A stretch of 64,000 bases of DNA, from assembly GCF_900129565.1 (NCBI RefSeq), contig NZ_FQWD01000007.1:62001-126000 (forward strand), in the 5' to 3' direction. Each line of letters opens with the position of its first letter. Positions within the stretch are counted from its first letter, which is position 1. Shown here piece by piece: positions 35,727-43,935 of this stretch. Under the pieces are notes generated by a model that made no database searches, was not told where the DNA came from, and was given only the letters and a program-made list of their open reading frames with translations. This stretch comes from Marisediminitalea aggregata. Lineage in GTDB: Bacteria; Pseudomonadota; Gammaproteobacteria; Enterobacterales; Alteromonadaceae. The position numbers were made by a program, and so were the translations under genes.

Positions 35727-36590
35727 TTATGCCTTATCGTTGACCTTTGCTGCGGGTACAGCTTTTGGTGCACCGCCACCTACCAGTGTGCGCTTAGGCG
35801 CAGTTTTGTAGTGCGTTGAGTACAGTGTCAGGCCAGTAAATGCCAGACCACCAACAAGGTTGCCCAGTGCTGTTGGAATTTCGTTCCAGATAAAGTAATC
35901 CAGGATTGAGAAATCACCACCCATGATCAGACCAAATGGGAACAGGAACATGTTTACAACAGAGTGTTCGAAGCCCATGAAGAAGAACAGCATAATTGGC
36001 ATCCACATGGCCAGAACTTTACCGCTCACGTTAGTCGAAATCATCGCGCCAACTACGCCCAAAGACACCATCCAGTTACACAGCATGCCGCGGATAAAGA
36101 TAGTGAACCAACCCGCTACACCATACTCAGCATAACCCAGTGTACGAGACTCACCGATGCTGGCAACTTTGGTTGCAATCGCGCCACCGTCTGTGTTGTA
36201 ACCCATGGTGAAGATAAATGACATCATGAATGCCACCGTCAATGCACCGGCGAAGTTACCCACAAAGACTAGTCCCCAGTTACGGAAGATCTGTGGCCAG
36301 GTTACACCTGGCCGCTTAGCCAGCCAGGCTAAGGGGGCAAGTACGAATACACCCGTTAACAGGTCAAAGCCCATTAGATACAACATACAGAAACCAACCG
36401 GGAACAATACAGCCCCAATCAGAAAAACACCGGTCTGAACAGCAATGGTTACTGCAAATACCGCTGCAAGGGCCAGAATCGCACCCGCCATATATGCCCG
36501 AATTAAAGTATCGCGGGTAGACATATATATTTTTGATTCACCCGCGTCGACCATCTTGGTCACAAACTCCGAAGGAAGTAGATACGCCAT
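35727..36590 (-). CDS. Formate/nitrite transporter family channel
   Basis: A 287-residue inner membrane protein with six hydrophobic segments. FNT marks are ITVAIQTGVFLIGAVLFPVGFCML-type helices, the loop GFDLLTGVFVLAP, NWGLVFVGNFAGAL, and GFEHSVVNMFLFPFGLIMG, which holds the conserved pore His. Members conduct nitrite, formate or related anions; in this cluster nitrite or nitrate is most likely. I start at the ATG at 36590 with GGTGA upstream. The product is followed directly by the phosphatase-kinase fusion. Confidence 0.92.
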   Translation of the reverse strand: MAYLLPSEFVTKMVDAGESKIYMSTRDTLIRAYMAGAILALAAVFAVTIAVQTGVFLIGAVLFPVGFCMLYLMGFDLLTGVFVLAPLAWLAKRPGVTWPQIFRNWGLVFVGNFAGALTVAFMMSFIFTMGYNTDGGAIATKVASIGESRTLGYAEYGVAGWFTIFIRGMLCNWMVSLGVVGAMISTNVSGKVLAMWMPIMLFFFMGFEHSVVNMFLFPFGLIMGGDFSILDYFIWNEIPTALGNLVGGLAFTGLTLYSTHYKTAPKRTLVGGGAPKAVPAAKVNDKA

Positions 36591-36661
36591 AATCAATCAC
36601 CTTACTGTTTTAAAAGAGTGCACAGCGTTCACTGCTACGTTCGCTGCCGTTTTTCACGCAC

Positions 36662-36709
36662 AAAAAAGCGCCCGCACCACCTTCCAAGGAAGGTAGTCGC
36701 GGACGCCTT
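36662..36709 (-). terminator. Attenuator terminator in the FNT gene leader
   Basis: A long imperfect stem in the minus transcript, GGCGTCCGCGACTACCTTCC with GGAAGGTGGTGCGGGCGCT, followed by six T residues. It lies about 70 bases before the FNT start. Confidence 0.8.
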
Positions 36710-36714
36710 TGTCC
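36701..36714 (-). promoter_or_regulatory. nasR target: ANTAR-type hexaloop hairpin (P2) in the FNT leader
   Basis: The transcript reads GGAC-AAAGGC-GTCC: a four-base-pair stem with a hexaloop having A at position 1 and G at position 4. It differs in sequence from the nrtA and nirB hairpins but keeps the rule, and its 3' arm is part of the terminator. Confidence 0.7.
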
Positions 36715-36759
36715 AATTCTGTGCTGTCGTCAAATCCCTAAGACTTGCCCTTCACCCGT

Positions 36760-36775
36760 TCCAATTTTCTTGCCA
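36760..36775 (-). promoter_or_regulatory. -24/-12-like promoter element for the FNT gene
   Basis: Minus strand TGGCAAGAAAATTGGA keeps TGGCA-G and TTG of the sigma-54 pattern, with GG in place of GC at -12. Start would be near 36750, a leader of about 160 bases. Confidence 0.45.
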
Positions 36776-36862
36776 ACTTGCAAAATTAAATTTAAATCAA
36801 TGAAAATCAACAGTTTAAACAAAAATACAGAATTTGGTGGAATATTCATCAACTGTACGCAT

Positions 36863-36898
36863 TGCGCCAAATTGGCGCAAATTCACCAAAACAGTGCT
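36863..36898. promoter_or_regulatory. Two NtrC-like sites between nasR and the FNT gene
   Basis: TTGCGCCAAATTGGCGCAA (36862-36880) is a perfect 9+1+9 inverted repeat; its central 17 bases match 14 of 17 NtrC positions. TTCACCAAAACAGTGCT (36882-36898) matches 13. They stand about 90-120 bases upstream of the -24/-12 element and may also serve nasR on the other side. The remaining spacer up to 37066 shows no gene. Confidence 0.6.
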
Positions 36899-37066
36899 CC
36901 GCAATAGACACTTTCCTGAACAAAAAGCATTCAACTAAAGGTGTATTTTGCTACAACTGCTCAAAACCCCATCGTTTCTGATGGTATTCCAACAAAATAG
37001 CTCTGTATCGTTAAACAGGAACGTCTTTTGCTTTAAAGTTTTATCAATAAGCTGTTTGAGGCCACT

Positions 37067-38353
37067 ATGGGAAAACACAGCGAAATAACTAAACGCTTTT
37101 TGCTGGCGGCAAAGTACCAGGAAATCCAGGCACTTCATCACTTGTCGTCCAACTGTCGTACCGTTGAAGCCATTAAAGACATGATTCACCAGCTTCAGCG
37201 AGAGCGTGGGATGTCGAATGTATTTCTGGGTTCAAAGGGCGATCGCTTCACCGCACAGCGCGACCATCAAATTGAAAGTAGTCAGGAATGCGAGCAAGAC
37301 CTCCGCAGCCTGCTGAAATCACTCTATTTGGGCAATCACGACAATGGCCAGTCGATGCGCCTGCTCAGCAGTATCACCTTCGCGTTACAAGGCATGGATC
37401 ACCTGCCGAACCTGCGGGAAAAAGTATCGGCACTGCAAGTCAACACACTGGAATCCACCAACGCCTATTGCCGGTTAATCGCCGGTTTGCTGGATGTGAT
37501 TTTCGAAGCTGCCGATGTGGCCAGTGATCCTGAAATGACCCGCTTACTGGTTGCCCTGTTTAATTTTATGCAAGGCAAAGAATACGCGGGACAAGAGCGA
37601 GCCTGGGGGGCCATTGGCTTTGCTGAAAGCCAGTTTGACAGTGAACTGTGTGATCGCATCACGGCACTTACCGAGTCACAGCAGCAGTGTTTTGAAACCT
37701 TTAGCAATTTTGCCGACGCCGAAGAACAAGCTATGTGGGCCGAGCTCGCCAATAGTGATATTGCCAATAACATTCAAAGACTGCGTGAAATGATTTGTGC
37801 ACTGGCCAAAGGCGGCGATTGCTCGCCAGAGCTAAGCGAAGTTTGGTATGACATTGCGACAAACCGCATTGATGCCATGCAGCTCATTGAAGAGCATTTG
37901 ACCGCGCGCCTGAACAAACAGGCGGAATTGCGAATTAAACAAGCCGAAGATGAGCTGCGAAATCACGAATTGCTGGTCGCTTCGTTAAACAATACACCAG
38001 CGCATTCTGGTTCACCGTTCACTATGTTGTTCGATGCGTCAGTAAGAGGTTTACGCGGCGCCGATATTCGCGAGGAAGAATTGAGTGAATCAGCGACGTT
38101 GTCTGCTCATAAATCGTTTTATGAATTGATTCGCGGGCAGTCTCAGCGAATCGAGGAAATGGCAGGCCAACTGACAGCGGCCAAACAAGCACTGAACGAA
38201 CAGAAAGTCATCGACAGAGCTAAACTTTTGTTAATGCAGCAAGGAAAAATCTCGGAGCAGCAGGCCTACAGAAAACTGCAAACATCGGCCATGGAACAGA
38301 ATATCCGAATTGCAGAATTGGCCCAACGCGTTGTTCAACGCGTCGAAAAATAG
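37067..38353 (+). CDS. nasR: Nitrate-responsive antiterminator NasR (NIT-ANTAR)
   Basis: The 428-residue protein has a long N-terminal NIT sensor domain, all-helical, with MIHQLQRERGMSNVFLGSKG near its start (the conserved region around the nitrate-binding arginines), and a C-terminal ANTAR RNA-binding domain: KVIDRAKLLLMQQGKISEQQ then AYRKLQTSAMEQNIRIAELA. In Klebsiella NasR binds leader RNA when nitrate or nitrite is present and prevents termination. Three leaders with ANTAR-type hairpins lie in this window, upstream of nrtA, nirB and the FNT gene. GAGG precedes the ATG. It is divergent from the FNT operon and followed by a terminator. Confidence 0.93.
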   Translation: MGKHSEITKRFLLAAKYQEIQALHHLSSNCRTVEAIKDMIHQLQRERGMSNVFLGSKGDRFTAQRDHQIESSQECEQDLRSLLKSLYLGNHDNGQSMRLLSSITFALQGMDHLPNLREKVSALQVNTLESTNAYCRLIAGLLDVIFEAADVASDPEMTRLLVALFNFMQGKEYAGQERAWGAIGFAESQFDSELCDRITALTESQQQCFETFSNFADAEEQAMWAELANSDIANNIQRLREMICALAKGGDCSPELSEVWYDIATNRIDAMQLIEEHLTARLNKQAELRIKQAEDELRNHELLVASLNNTPAHSGSPFTMLFDASVRGLRGADIREEELSESATLSAHKSFYELIRGQSQRIEEMAGQLTAAKQALNEQKVIDRAKLLLMQQGKISEQQAYRKLQTSAMEQNIRIAELAQRVVQRVEK

Positions 38354-38372
38354 CCCACAAAAAATGCACCTT

Positions 38373-38400
38373 AGGGCAATACGTATATTGCCCTTATGTT
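38373..38400 (+). terminator. Terminator after nasR
   Basis: AGGGCAATA / TATTGCCCT with a four-base loop, followed by a T-rich tail. Confidence 0.75.
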
Positions 38401-38508
38401 TGTTTAACGCCAAGTTTCACATTTCACACAAAAATCCATTAACCATAGCCCGGTTCAGTAAGCTGTGGTTTTCTTGTTTTGTTCAATCACAACAACAATG
38501 AGAAAACT

Positions 38509-39858
38509 ATGTGGAAGCCTACTATTCGAAAGCAACTCGTCGGTGTGTTGCTAAGTCTGTCACTCCTGCCCGCTTCAGCAATGGCGGGTATTGGCGATAC
38601 CTTTCCCTCTGAACGAAAACTGATCAAAGACCCGGTGACCGGTGTCAATATTGCCTTCCTTACCAGTCGCCCGGTTGGCGACTCAAAAATTTACCCTACC
38701 CACCCACAATGGACAGCAGATGGTGAATGGTTGGTGTTTCGTTCAAATCGCGTCCCAGGTGAAGCGATGGCCGTAAATGAACAGGACGGCACCCTGGTGC
38801 AGATCAGTGAGGGTGGCTACTTCGGTATGCTGGTAAATGCGCAAAAGTCGAACACCCTGTACTTGATGCGTGACCCTCAATTTGCCGCTGATAAACAACC
38901 GCGTTATGGCCGAAGTGACAATGACAAACAGATCATTGAAGTCAATCTCGGTACTTTACTTGCCGATGCACGTGCTAAACAGGTTAAACCCGCCAGCCAT
39001 TATCAGCGAGTAGTTGGTGTTGTTCCGGGCAGCATGGGCGCGGGCGGTGATATGGCGTTGGACGCCGCCGAAGACATTATCTATTTTCGTATTGGCCGGG
39101 AAGAAGCGGCGCGCCATTTAGCTGAAGGGACTGAGATTGAACCAAATTTCGGACCGAGAAACATGGGCGCAGGTCCCACGGGCATTGCCAGTATGAACCT
39201 GAATACCGGGGAAATCGATTTGGTGGTGGCCCTGCCGTTTCAGCTTGGTCACATACAAACCAATCCATGGGTAACCCGGGAACTGGTATTTTGTTGGGAA
39301 ACAGGCGGAAAATCGCCACAGCGCATGTGGACAATGAAAGTCGGCGGAGAGGTAAAACCACTGTATCCGGAAGCCGAGTATGAATGGGTTACGCATGAAG
39401 CGGTGATCACGCCTGATGAAGTCGCGTTTGCCATTATGGGCCATCGTGAAGTAGGTACCAATGATGCCTGGGGGCCATCAGCCTCTCGTCAGAAACCTAC
39501 AGGGCTCGGCATAGTTAATTTGCGAACCAATGAAATGCGCATTGCCGGACAAACCCGTAGTGGCAGTGGTTTGTGGCATGTGCACGGTTCTCCCGACGGC
39601 CGCTGGGCTGTGGGTGACGATTTCGAACGCAGTTTATACCTGATTGACCGCACTACCGATGAGATGATGTTGCTTAGCACTGGACACAAAAAAACGGCAA
39701 AGGATCATACCCACCCCACTTTTAGCCGGGACGGTAAAAAAATTCAGATCCAGTCGGCTATGCTATCTGAGGATGACCGCACCATGAACATTGCTGTGAT
39801 ATATCTGCCAGAGCGCTTATTAAACCGATCCTATCAAGACGTTAAACGCCTGGACTAA
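38509..39858 (+). CDS. Secreted beta-propeller protein (PD40/oligogalacturonate lyase-like)
   Basis: A 449-residue protein with a Sec signal (MWKPTIRKQLVGVLLSLSLL, cleavage after SAMA). I start at 38509; an in-frame ATG at 38479 would give an overlong N region. WD40-like PD40 repeats are seen as HPQWTADGEWLVFRSNR, VHGSPDGRWAVGDD and HPTFSRDGKKIQIQS. The set of His and Asp residues in these repeats and the general layout recall the oligogalacturonate lyase (PL22) propellers, but I see no firm catalytic signature. It stands alone between the nasR terminator and its own terminator. Function is unknown; export to the periplasm is likely. Confidence 0.7.
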   Translation: MWKPTIRKQLVGVLLSLSLLPASAMAGIGDTFPSERKLIKDPVTGVNIAFLTSRPVGDSKIYPTHPQWTADGEWLVFRSNRVPGEAMAVNEQDGTLVQISEGGYFGMLVNAQKSNTLYLMRDPQFAADKQPRYGRSDNDKQIIEVNLGTLLADARAKQVKPASHYQRVVGVVPGSMGAGGDMALDAAEDIIYFRIGREEAARHLAEGTEIEPNFGPRNMGAGPTGIASMNLNTGEIDLVVALPFQLGHIQTNPWVTRELVFCWETGGKSPQRMWTMKVGGEVKPLYPEAEYEWVTHEAVITPDEVAFAIMGHREVGTNDAWGPSASRQKPTGLGIVNLRTNEMRIAGQTRSGSGLWHVHGSPDGRWAVGDDFERSLYLIDRTTDEMMLLSTGHKKTAKDHTHPTFSRDGKKIQIQSAMLSEDDRTMNIAVIYLPERLLNRSYQDVKRLD

Positions 39859-39878
39859 CCCATCATTCTGCCCTTATT

Positions 39879-39910
39879 TGCCCTGATTAATGAACCTAAT
39901 CAGGGCATTT
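39879..39910 (+). terminator. Terminator after the beta-propeller gene
   Basis: TGCCCTGATTA / TAATCAGGGCA with a seven-base loop, then TTT. It separates this gene from the DUF1592 operon; the rest of the 250-base gap shows no gene. Confidence 0.85.
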
Positions 39911-40106
39911 AATAGCCCCCGCCCGCCATCGATTTTATTTCACGCTAAATGCAGCTAACAGAATGTCTGGCCGCGACTTAACGCCGCAAATCACAGGCTC
40001 ATCGCAACCCTACGTAGAAAGCGATTAATGGCACAGTAACTGCTGTTTTAGTTGTTTTTTACGTTACAGACGTTGTTATGCCTGGTATTGCGCAAAGAGA
40101 GTGCAA

Positions 40107-42599
40107 ATGATCTCATGTTTCTCACCAAAGTTGGCATTAAAACCCTCGCGGTCCCTTATTGCTGTTGCCGTAACCCTGTTTGGGGTTAGTTGCCCTGTAC
40201 TGTCTGCCGAGTCCGGTACGTCTTTTACCGCCAAGGACGCCGACCGCCTACTCTACGACCGGTGTGAAGACTGTCACAACGACTATATTTTCGATGGCAA
40301 CTGGTCAATTGAAGACATTGATGTCAACGATATCGCGCAAGGTCACAACCTGAAGCGGTGGGAGGCCATCCTGAAGTCCGTCTCCATGGGAGACATGCCA
40401 CCTTCCGATAAGAAACCGTTAACCGCACAGGAAAAAGCCTCACTGCTACAATGGCTCGAGACGTCTCTTGATGATTACAGTGAAACACACCCCAATCCGG
40501 GACGGGCCACCCTGCGACGACTAAATCGCCATGAATACGCAAATTCCGTACGGGATCTGCTTGCACTGGATGTAGATATCGCCGATGCCCTGCCCGGCGA
40601 TGACTCAGGATACGGCTTTGACAATAACGCCGATGTGCTGAGTATGTCTACGACCCATCTCGAACGCTACCTATACGTCGCAGGTAAAGTCAGTAAACTG
40701 GCTGCTGGCGTTACCCCCGCTTCAGCCACAAAAACCACGTATGTGGTTCCCAAAGATGGCTCAATAAAAAACAGCGGCATACCCTCGTTCGATTTAAGAA
40801 TGAGTGACGATTTACCGCTTGATTCCAGAGGCGGCGGCAGTTTTTCATTCTATGCCCCTGTCACCGGACAGTACGAGATAGCCGGTTACCTTAACGCCAA
40901 TACCAATAACGAAGTGGACCGCCTTGACGCGCTTCGCTACAGCCACAGCCTGACACTCTCGGCCGGTAATCACACCATAGGCATGGCATTTCGCAAACGC
41001 CTGGCACTAACAGAACATGTTCCTAAAATCCGCAAAGGAACAGATTATGTGGTGTTACCCGACAGAGCAGCTACCCAGCTTTCTCTGGATTTTGTTGTTG
41101 ATGGCGCGCGGGTCCACGAGGTTCAGGTACCCTCGTATCATATGTCATCGCGTTTTTCCCAGGCCGCTTTTTTACGGGACGTGCTGGAATTGGAAATCAT
41201 AGGCCCTATGTTGCCCGAAACACAGCAAGTGCAGCCACCCGATACCCCAGCTACGCGACAGCTCTTTGTGTGTTATCCGCAAAACGTCACTGCGGGTTCA
41301 CCTCAGACTCAGGAAGAAATCGCATGCGCCTCGCGTATATTGTCAAAATTAACTTCGCAGGCTTACCGTAGGCCATCCACAACCGACGACGTCGAACCAT
41401 TATTAAGCGTATTCAGCCGCGCGCGTGAGGATCTGGATTTCAGAGGCAGTATTGCGACAGCCCTCCAGGCACTGCTGGTTTCCCCGGGATTCTTATATTT
41501 ACAGGAACCCGCACCGGCAGGTTTAGCGCCAGGCACGGTTTATCAGATTGATGACATGGCTTTTGCGGCCCGTCTTGCATTGTTTTTATGGAGTAGCCTT
41601 CCTGACCAGACCCTGACTGATTTAGCGCAGCGAGGGACATTGCGCGAACCGGCAGTACTTCGCCAGCAGATACAACGCATGCTGCGTTCAGACAAAGCCC
41701 AGGCACTGGTCGATAATTTTGCAGGCCAGTGGCTGTACTTGCGCAACTTGCCCTACCATGCGCCAGATGTGTTTGAATTTCCTCAATTCACCGTACCGCT
41801 GCGCCAGTCAATCGAAGGCGAAACCCGGTTATTCTTTACGCGTATTTTAAAGGACAATCGGTCAATCTTTGACTTTCTCAACGCCGAATACAGCTACCTC
41901 AACGAAAAGCTAGCGGCCCACTATGGATTACCCGGCGTAAAAGGTCAGGCGCTCAGGCGGGTAGATCTGGATGCGCAATCAGGCCGTGGCGGCTTGTTGG
42001 GTCAGGCCAGTATTTTGACCTTAACCTCGAACCCCAATCACACCTCGCCAGTTAAACGCGGCAAGTGGATACTGGACAACCTGTTGGCAGCCAGTCCTCC
42101 GCCTCCCCCGCCTGATGTGCCAGCACTGGTTGCTGAACATGACGGTGTTGCGCTGACCGCCAGAGAACAGTTAAAGCGCCACCGTGAAGACCCCGTCTGC
42201 GCAGCATGTCACAAACGGATGGATCCGCTAGGCCTCGCCCTCGAGCAATATGACGCGGTTGGTGCGTTCAGAACAGAATACGCCAATCTGCCCATTGACG
42301 TGTCTGCACAAATGCCAGACGGCACTCAATTTGAGGGATTGCCGGGCCTGCATGACATTTTGTGGGAGCGGCGTGAACGTTTCGCAATTGCCTTTTCCGA
42401 ACGCCTTCTTACCTATGCACTGGGCCGAGGCCTGGAAGCGTATGATCAGCCCACTATCAGGCAAATTGTTAAACAAGCCGGAAAAGATGGGTACCAAATA
42501 CACAGCATTATTGAAGCCGTAGCAATCAGCATTCCTTTTAACGCAAAACACGTCCCGGAGACGACAAATGAAAAGCAACAGATCGTGCAAATTCACTGA
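40107..42599 (+). CDS. DUF1592/DUF1588-type diheme cytochrome c-like protein
   Basis: The 830-residue exported protein has a signal peptide (cleavage near VLSA) and two CxxCH heme motifs: CEDCH near the N terminus and CAACH in the C-terminal third. Domain order follows the planctomycete-type family: DUF1587 (RLNRHEYANSVRDLLALD), DUF1595 (SQAYRRP), DUF1592 (MAFAARLALFLWSSLPD), DUF1588 (HTSPVKRGKWILDNLL, then KRMDPLGLALEQYD) and DUF1585 (FAIAFSERLLTYALGRG). I prefer the ATG at 40107 over a GTG at 40101. The biochemical role of this family is not established; redox activity in the periplasm is likely. It overlaps the DUF1552 gene by 32 bases. Confidence 0.85.
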   Translation: MISCFSPKLALKPSRSLIAVAVTLFGVSCPVLSAESGTSFTAKDADRLLYDRCEDCHNDYIFDGNWSIEDIDVNDIAQGHNLKRWEAILKSVSMGDMPPSDKKPLTAQEKASLLQWLETSLDDYSETHPNPGRATLRRLNRHEYANSVRDLLALDVDIADALPGDDSGYGFDNNADVLSMSTTHLERYLYVAGKVSKLAAGVTPASATKTTYVVPKDGSIKNSGIPSFDLRMSDDLPLDSRGGGSFSFYAPVTGQYEIAGYLNANTNNEVDRLDALRYSHSLTLSAGNHTIGMAFRKRLALTEHVPKIRKGTDYVVLPDRAATQLSLDFVVDGARVHEVQVPSYHMSSRFSQAAFLRDVLELEIIGPMLPETQQVQPPDTPATRQLFVCYPQNVTAGSPQTQEEIACASRILSKLTSQAYRRPSTTDDVEPLLSVFSRAREDLDFRGSIATALQALLVSPGFLYLQEPAPAGLAPGTVYQIDDMAFAARLALFLWSSLPDQTLTDLAQRGTLREPAVLRQQIQRMLRSDKAQALVDNFAGQWLYLRNLPYHAPDVFEFPQFTVPLRQSIEGETRLFFTRILKDNRSIFDFLNAEYSYLNEKLAAHYGLPGVKGQALRRVDLDAQSGRGGLLGQASILTLTSNPNHTSPVKRGKWILDNLLAASPPPPPPDVPALVAEHDGVALTAREQLKRHREDPVCAACHKRMDPLGLALEQYDAVGAFRTEYANLPIDVSAQMPDGTQFEGLPGLHDILWERRERFAIAFSERLLTYALGRGLEAYDQPTIRQIVKQAGKDGYQIHSIIEAVAISIPFNAKHVPETTNEKQQIVQIH

Positions 42600-43923
42600 T
42601 CAAGGTGTCACTCGTCGTGCATTTCTTAAAGGGCTTGGCGTGTCGGTTACGTTACCGGTTATGGAATCGCTTGTTTCCAAAGCCCAGGCGAAGACGCTGG
42701 AGAACCGCCCCAAGCGGCTGACCGTATTTTATTCCCCGAATGGCGTGAGGATGCAGCGTTATACCCCGGCTGAAACAGGCGTAAATTACACAATGACGCC
42801 CGTGCTTCAACCCTTGTCTGGCGTACGCGATAAATTCACTGTGATTTCAGGGCTGGCGCACTATCAGGCCAGTGCTTTTGGCGATCCGCCCGCGGGTCAC
42901 GGACGCAGCTGCCCCGCCTTTTTAACAGGGGCACATGCCAAAGCCACCGAAGGCTCTGACATTTACTGTGGCATATCAGCAGACCAGGTTGCCGCGCAGT
43001 TCTTCGCGAAAGATACGCAACTGGCTTCCCTGGAGCTGGGTATTGAGCCCCCCAGTTTGTTGGGCAGTTGCGATATTAATTACAGCTGCACTTATACCAA
43101 TACCATTTCCTGGAAGAGCCCTACACAGGCGTTACCCGCCATGGTTGCACCCAGTGATGTGTTTGAACACCTGTTTGGCGATGGGAATACCATTGATGAG
43201 GCAACCCGCCAAATGCGTCTGGCTCACAAGGGCAGCATCCTGGATTTCATTCATGACGAAGCGAAACGCCTGAATCGCAATCTGGGCAGTCACGACCGTC
43301 ATAAGCTAGACCAGTATCTGGAATCCATTCGCGATGTAGAACGTCGTATCAGCAAAGCCCGGCAAACCACCATTGAGATGAACCTGGCTGATCTCTCCGT
43401 GCCCGCCAATATTCCGCACGATTACGAAGAGCACGTAAAAATCATGCTGGACCTGCAAATGCTCGCCCTGCAGACCGACATGACCCGCGTCAGCACTTTT
43501 ATGCTCGGCCGCGAATTGAGTAATCACGCCTACACCAACTTGGGCATTCCCGACGGTCATCATGCGTTGAGTCATCATGCGAATGACCCGGATAAAATCG
43601 ACAAGTTGGTAAAAATCAATGCCTACCACATGCAACTATTCGCCGACTATCTGGAAAAAATGGCCAGCATTCCCGATGGCGAGTCCAATTTGCTGGACAA
43701 CACCTTTGTGATCCGAGGGGCCTGTATTGGCGAATCTAACGACCATGACCATATGGACTTGCCCATTCTGCTTGCCGGTGGCGGGCTGCCCGGCAATCGT
43801 CATATCGCCGCCGAAAAACACACGCCAATGTGTAATTTATTGCTATCGGTATTACAAAACATGGGCGTGCCCATTGAACAATTTGGCGACAGCAACGGCC
43901 CGCTAGCCGGCTTAACGGCATAA
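42568..43923 (+). CDS. DUF1552 protein with Tat signal
   Basis: A 451-residue protein. The N terminus has a twin-arginine signal, TRRAFLKGLGVSVTLP, so it is probably exported folded. The DUF1552 body is recognised by RLTVFYSPNGVRM, SGLAHYQA, GHGRSCPAFLTGAH and the late DHDHMDLPILLAGGG. The family often pairs with DUF1592 proteins, as here, and may be related to the alkaline-phosphatase/sulfatase-like DUF1501 group; activity is unknown. GGAG precedes the ATG, which lies within the end of the DUF1592 gene, so the two are coupled. Confidence 0.85.
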   Translation: MKSNRSCKFTDQGVTRRAFLKGLGVSVTLPVMESLVSKAQAKTLENRPKRLTVFYSPNGVRMQRYTPAETGVNYTMTPVLQPLSGVRDKFTVISGLAHYQASAFGDPPAGHGRSCPAFLTGAHAKATEGSDIYCGISADQVAAQFFAKDTQLASLELGIEPPSLLGSCDINYSCTYTNTISWKSPTQALPAMVAPSDVFEHLFGDGNTIDEATRQMRLAHKGSILDFIHDEAKRLNRNLGSHDRHKLDQYLESIRDVERRISKARQTTIEMNLADLSVPANIPHDYEEHVKIMLDLQMLALQTDMTRVSTFMLGRELSNHAYTNLGIPDGHHALSHHANDPDKIDKLVKINAYHMQLFADYLEKMASIPDGESNLLDNTFVIRGACIGESNDHDHMDLPILLAGGGLPGNRHIAAEKHTPMCNLLLSVLQNMGVPIEQFGDSNGPLAGLTA

Positions 43924-43935
43924 GGAAACCATAAA

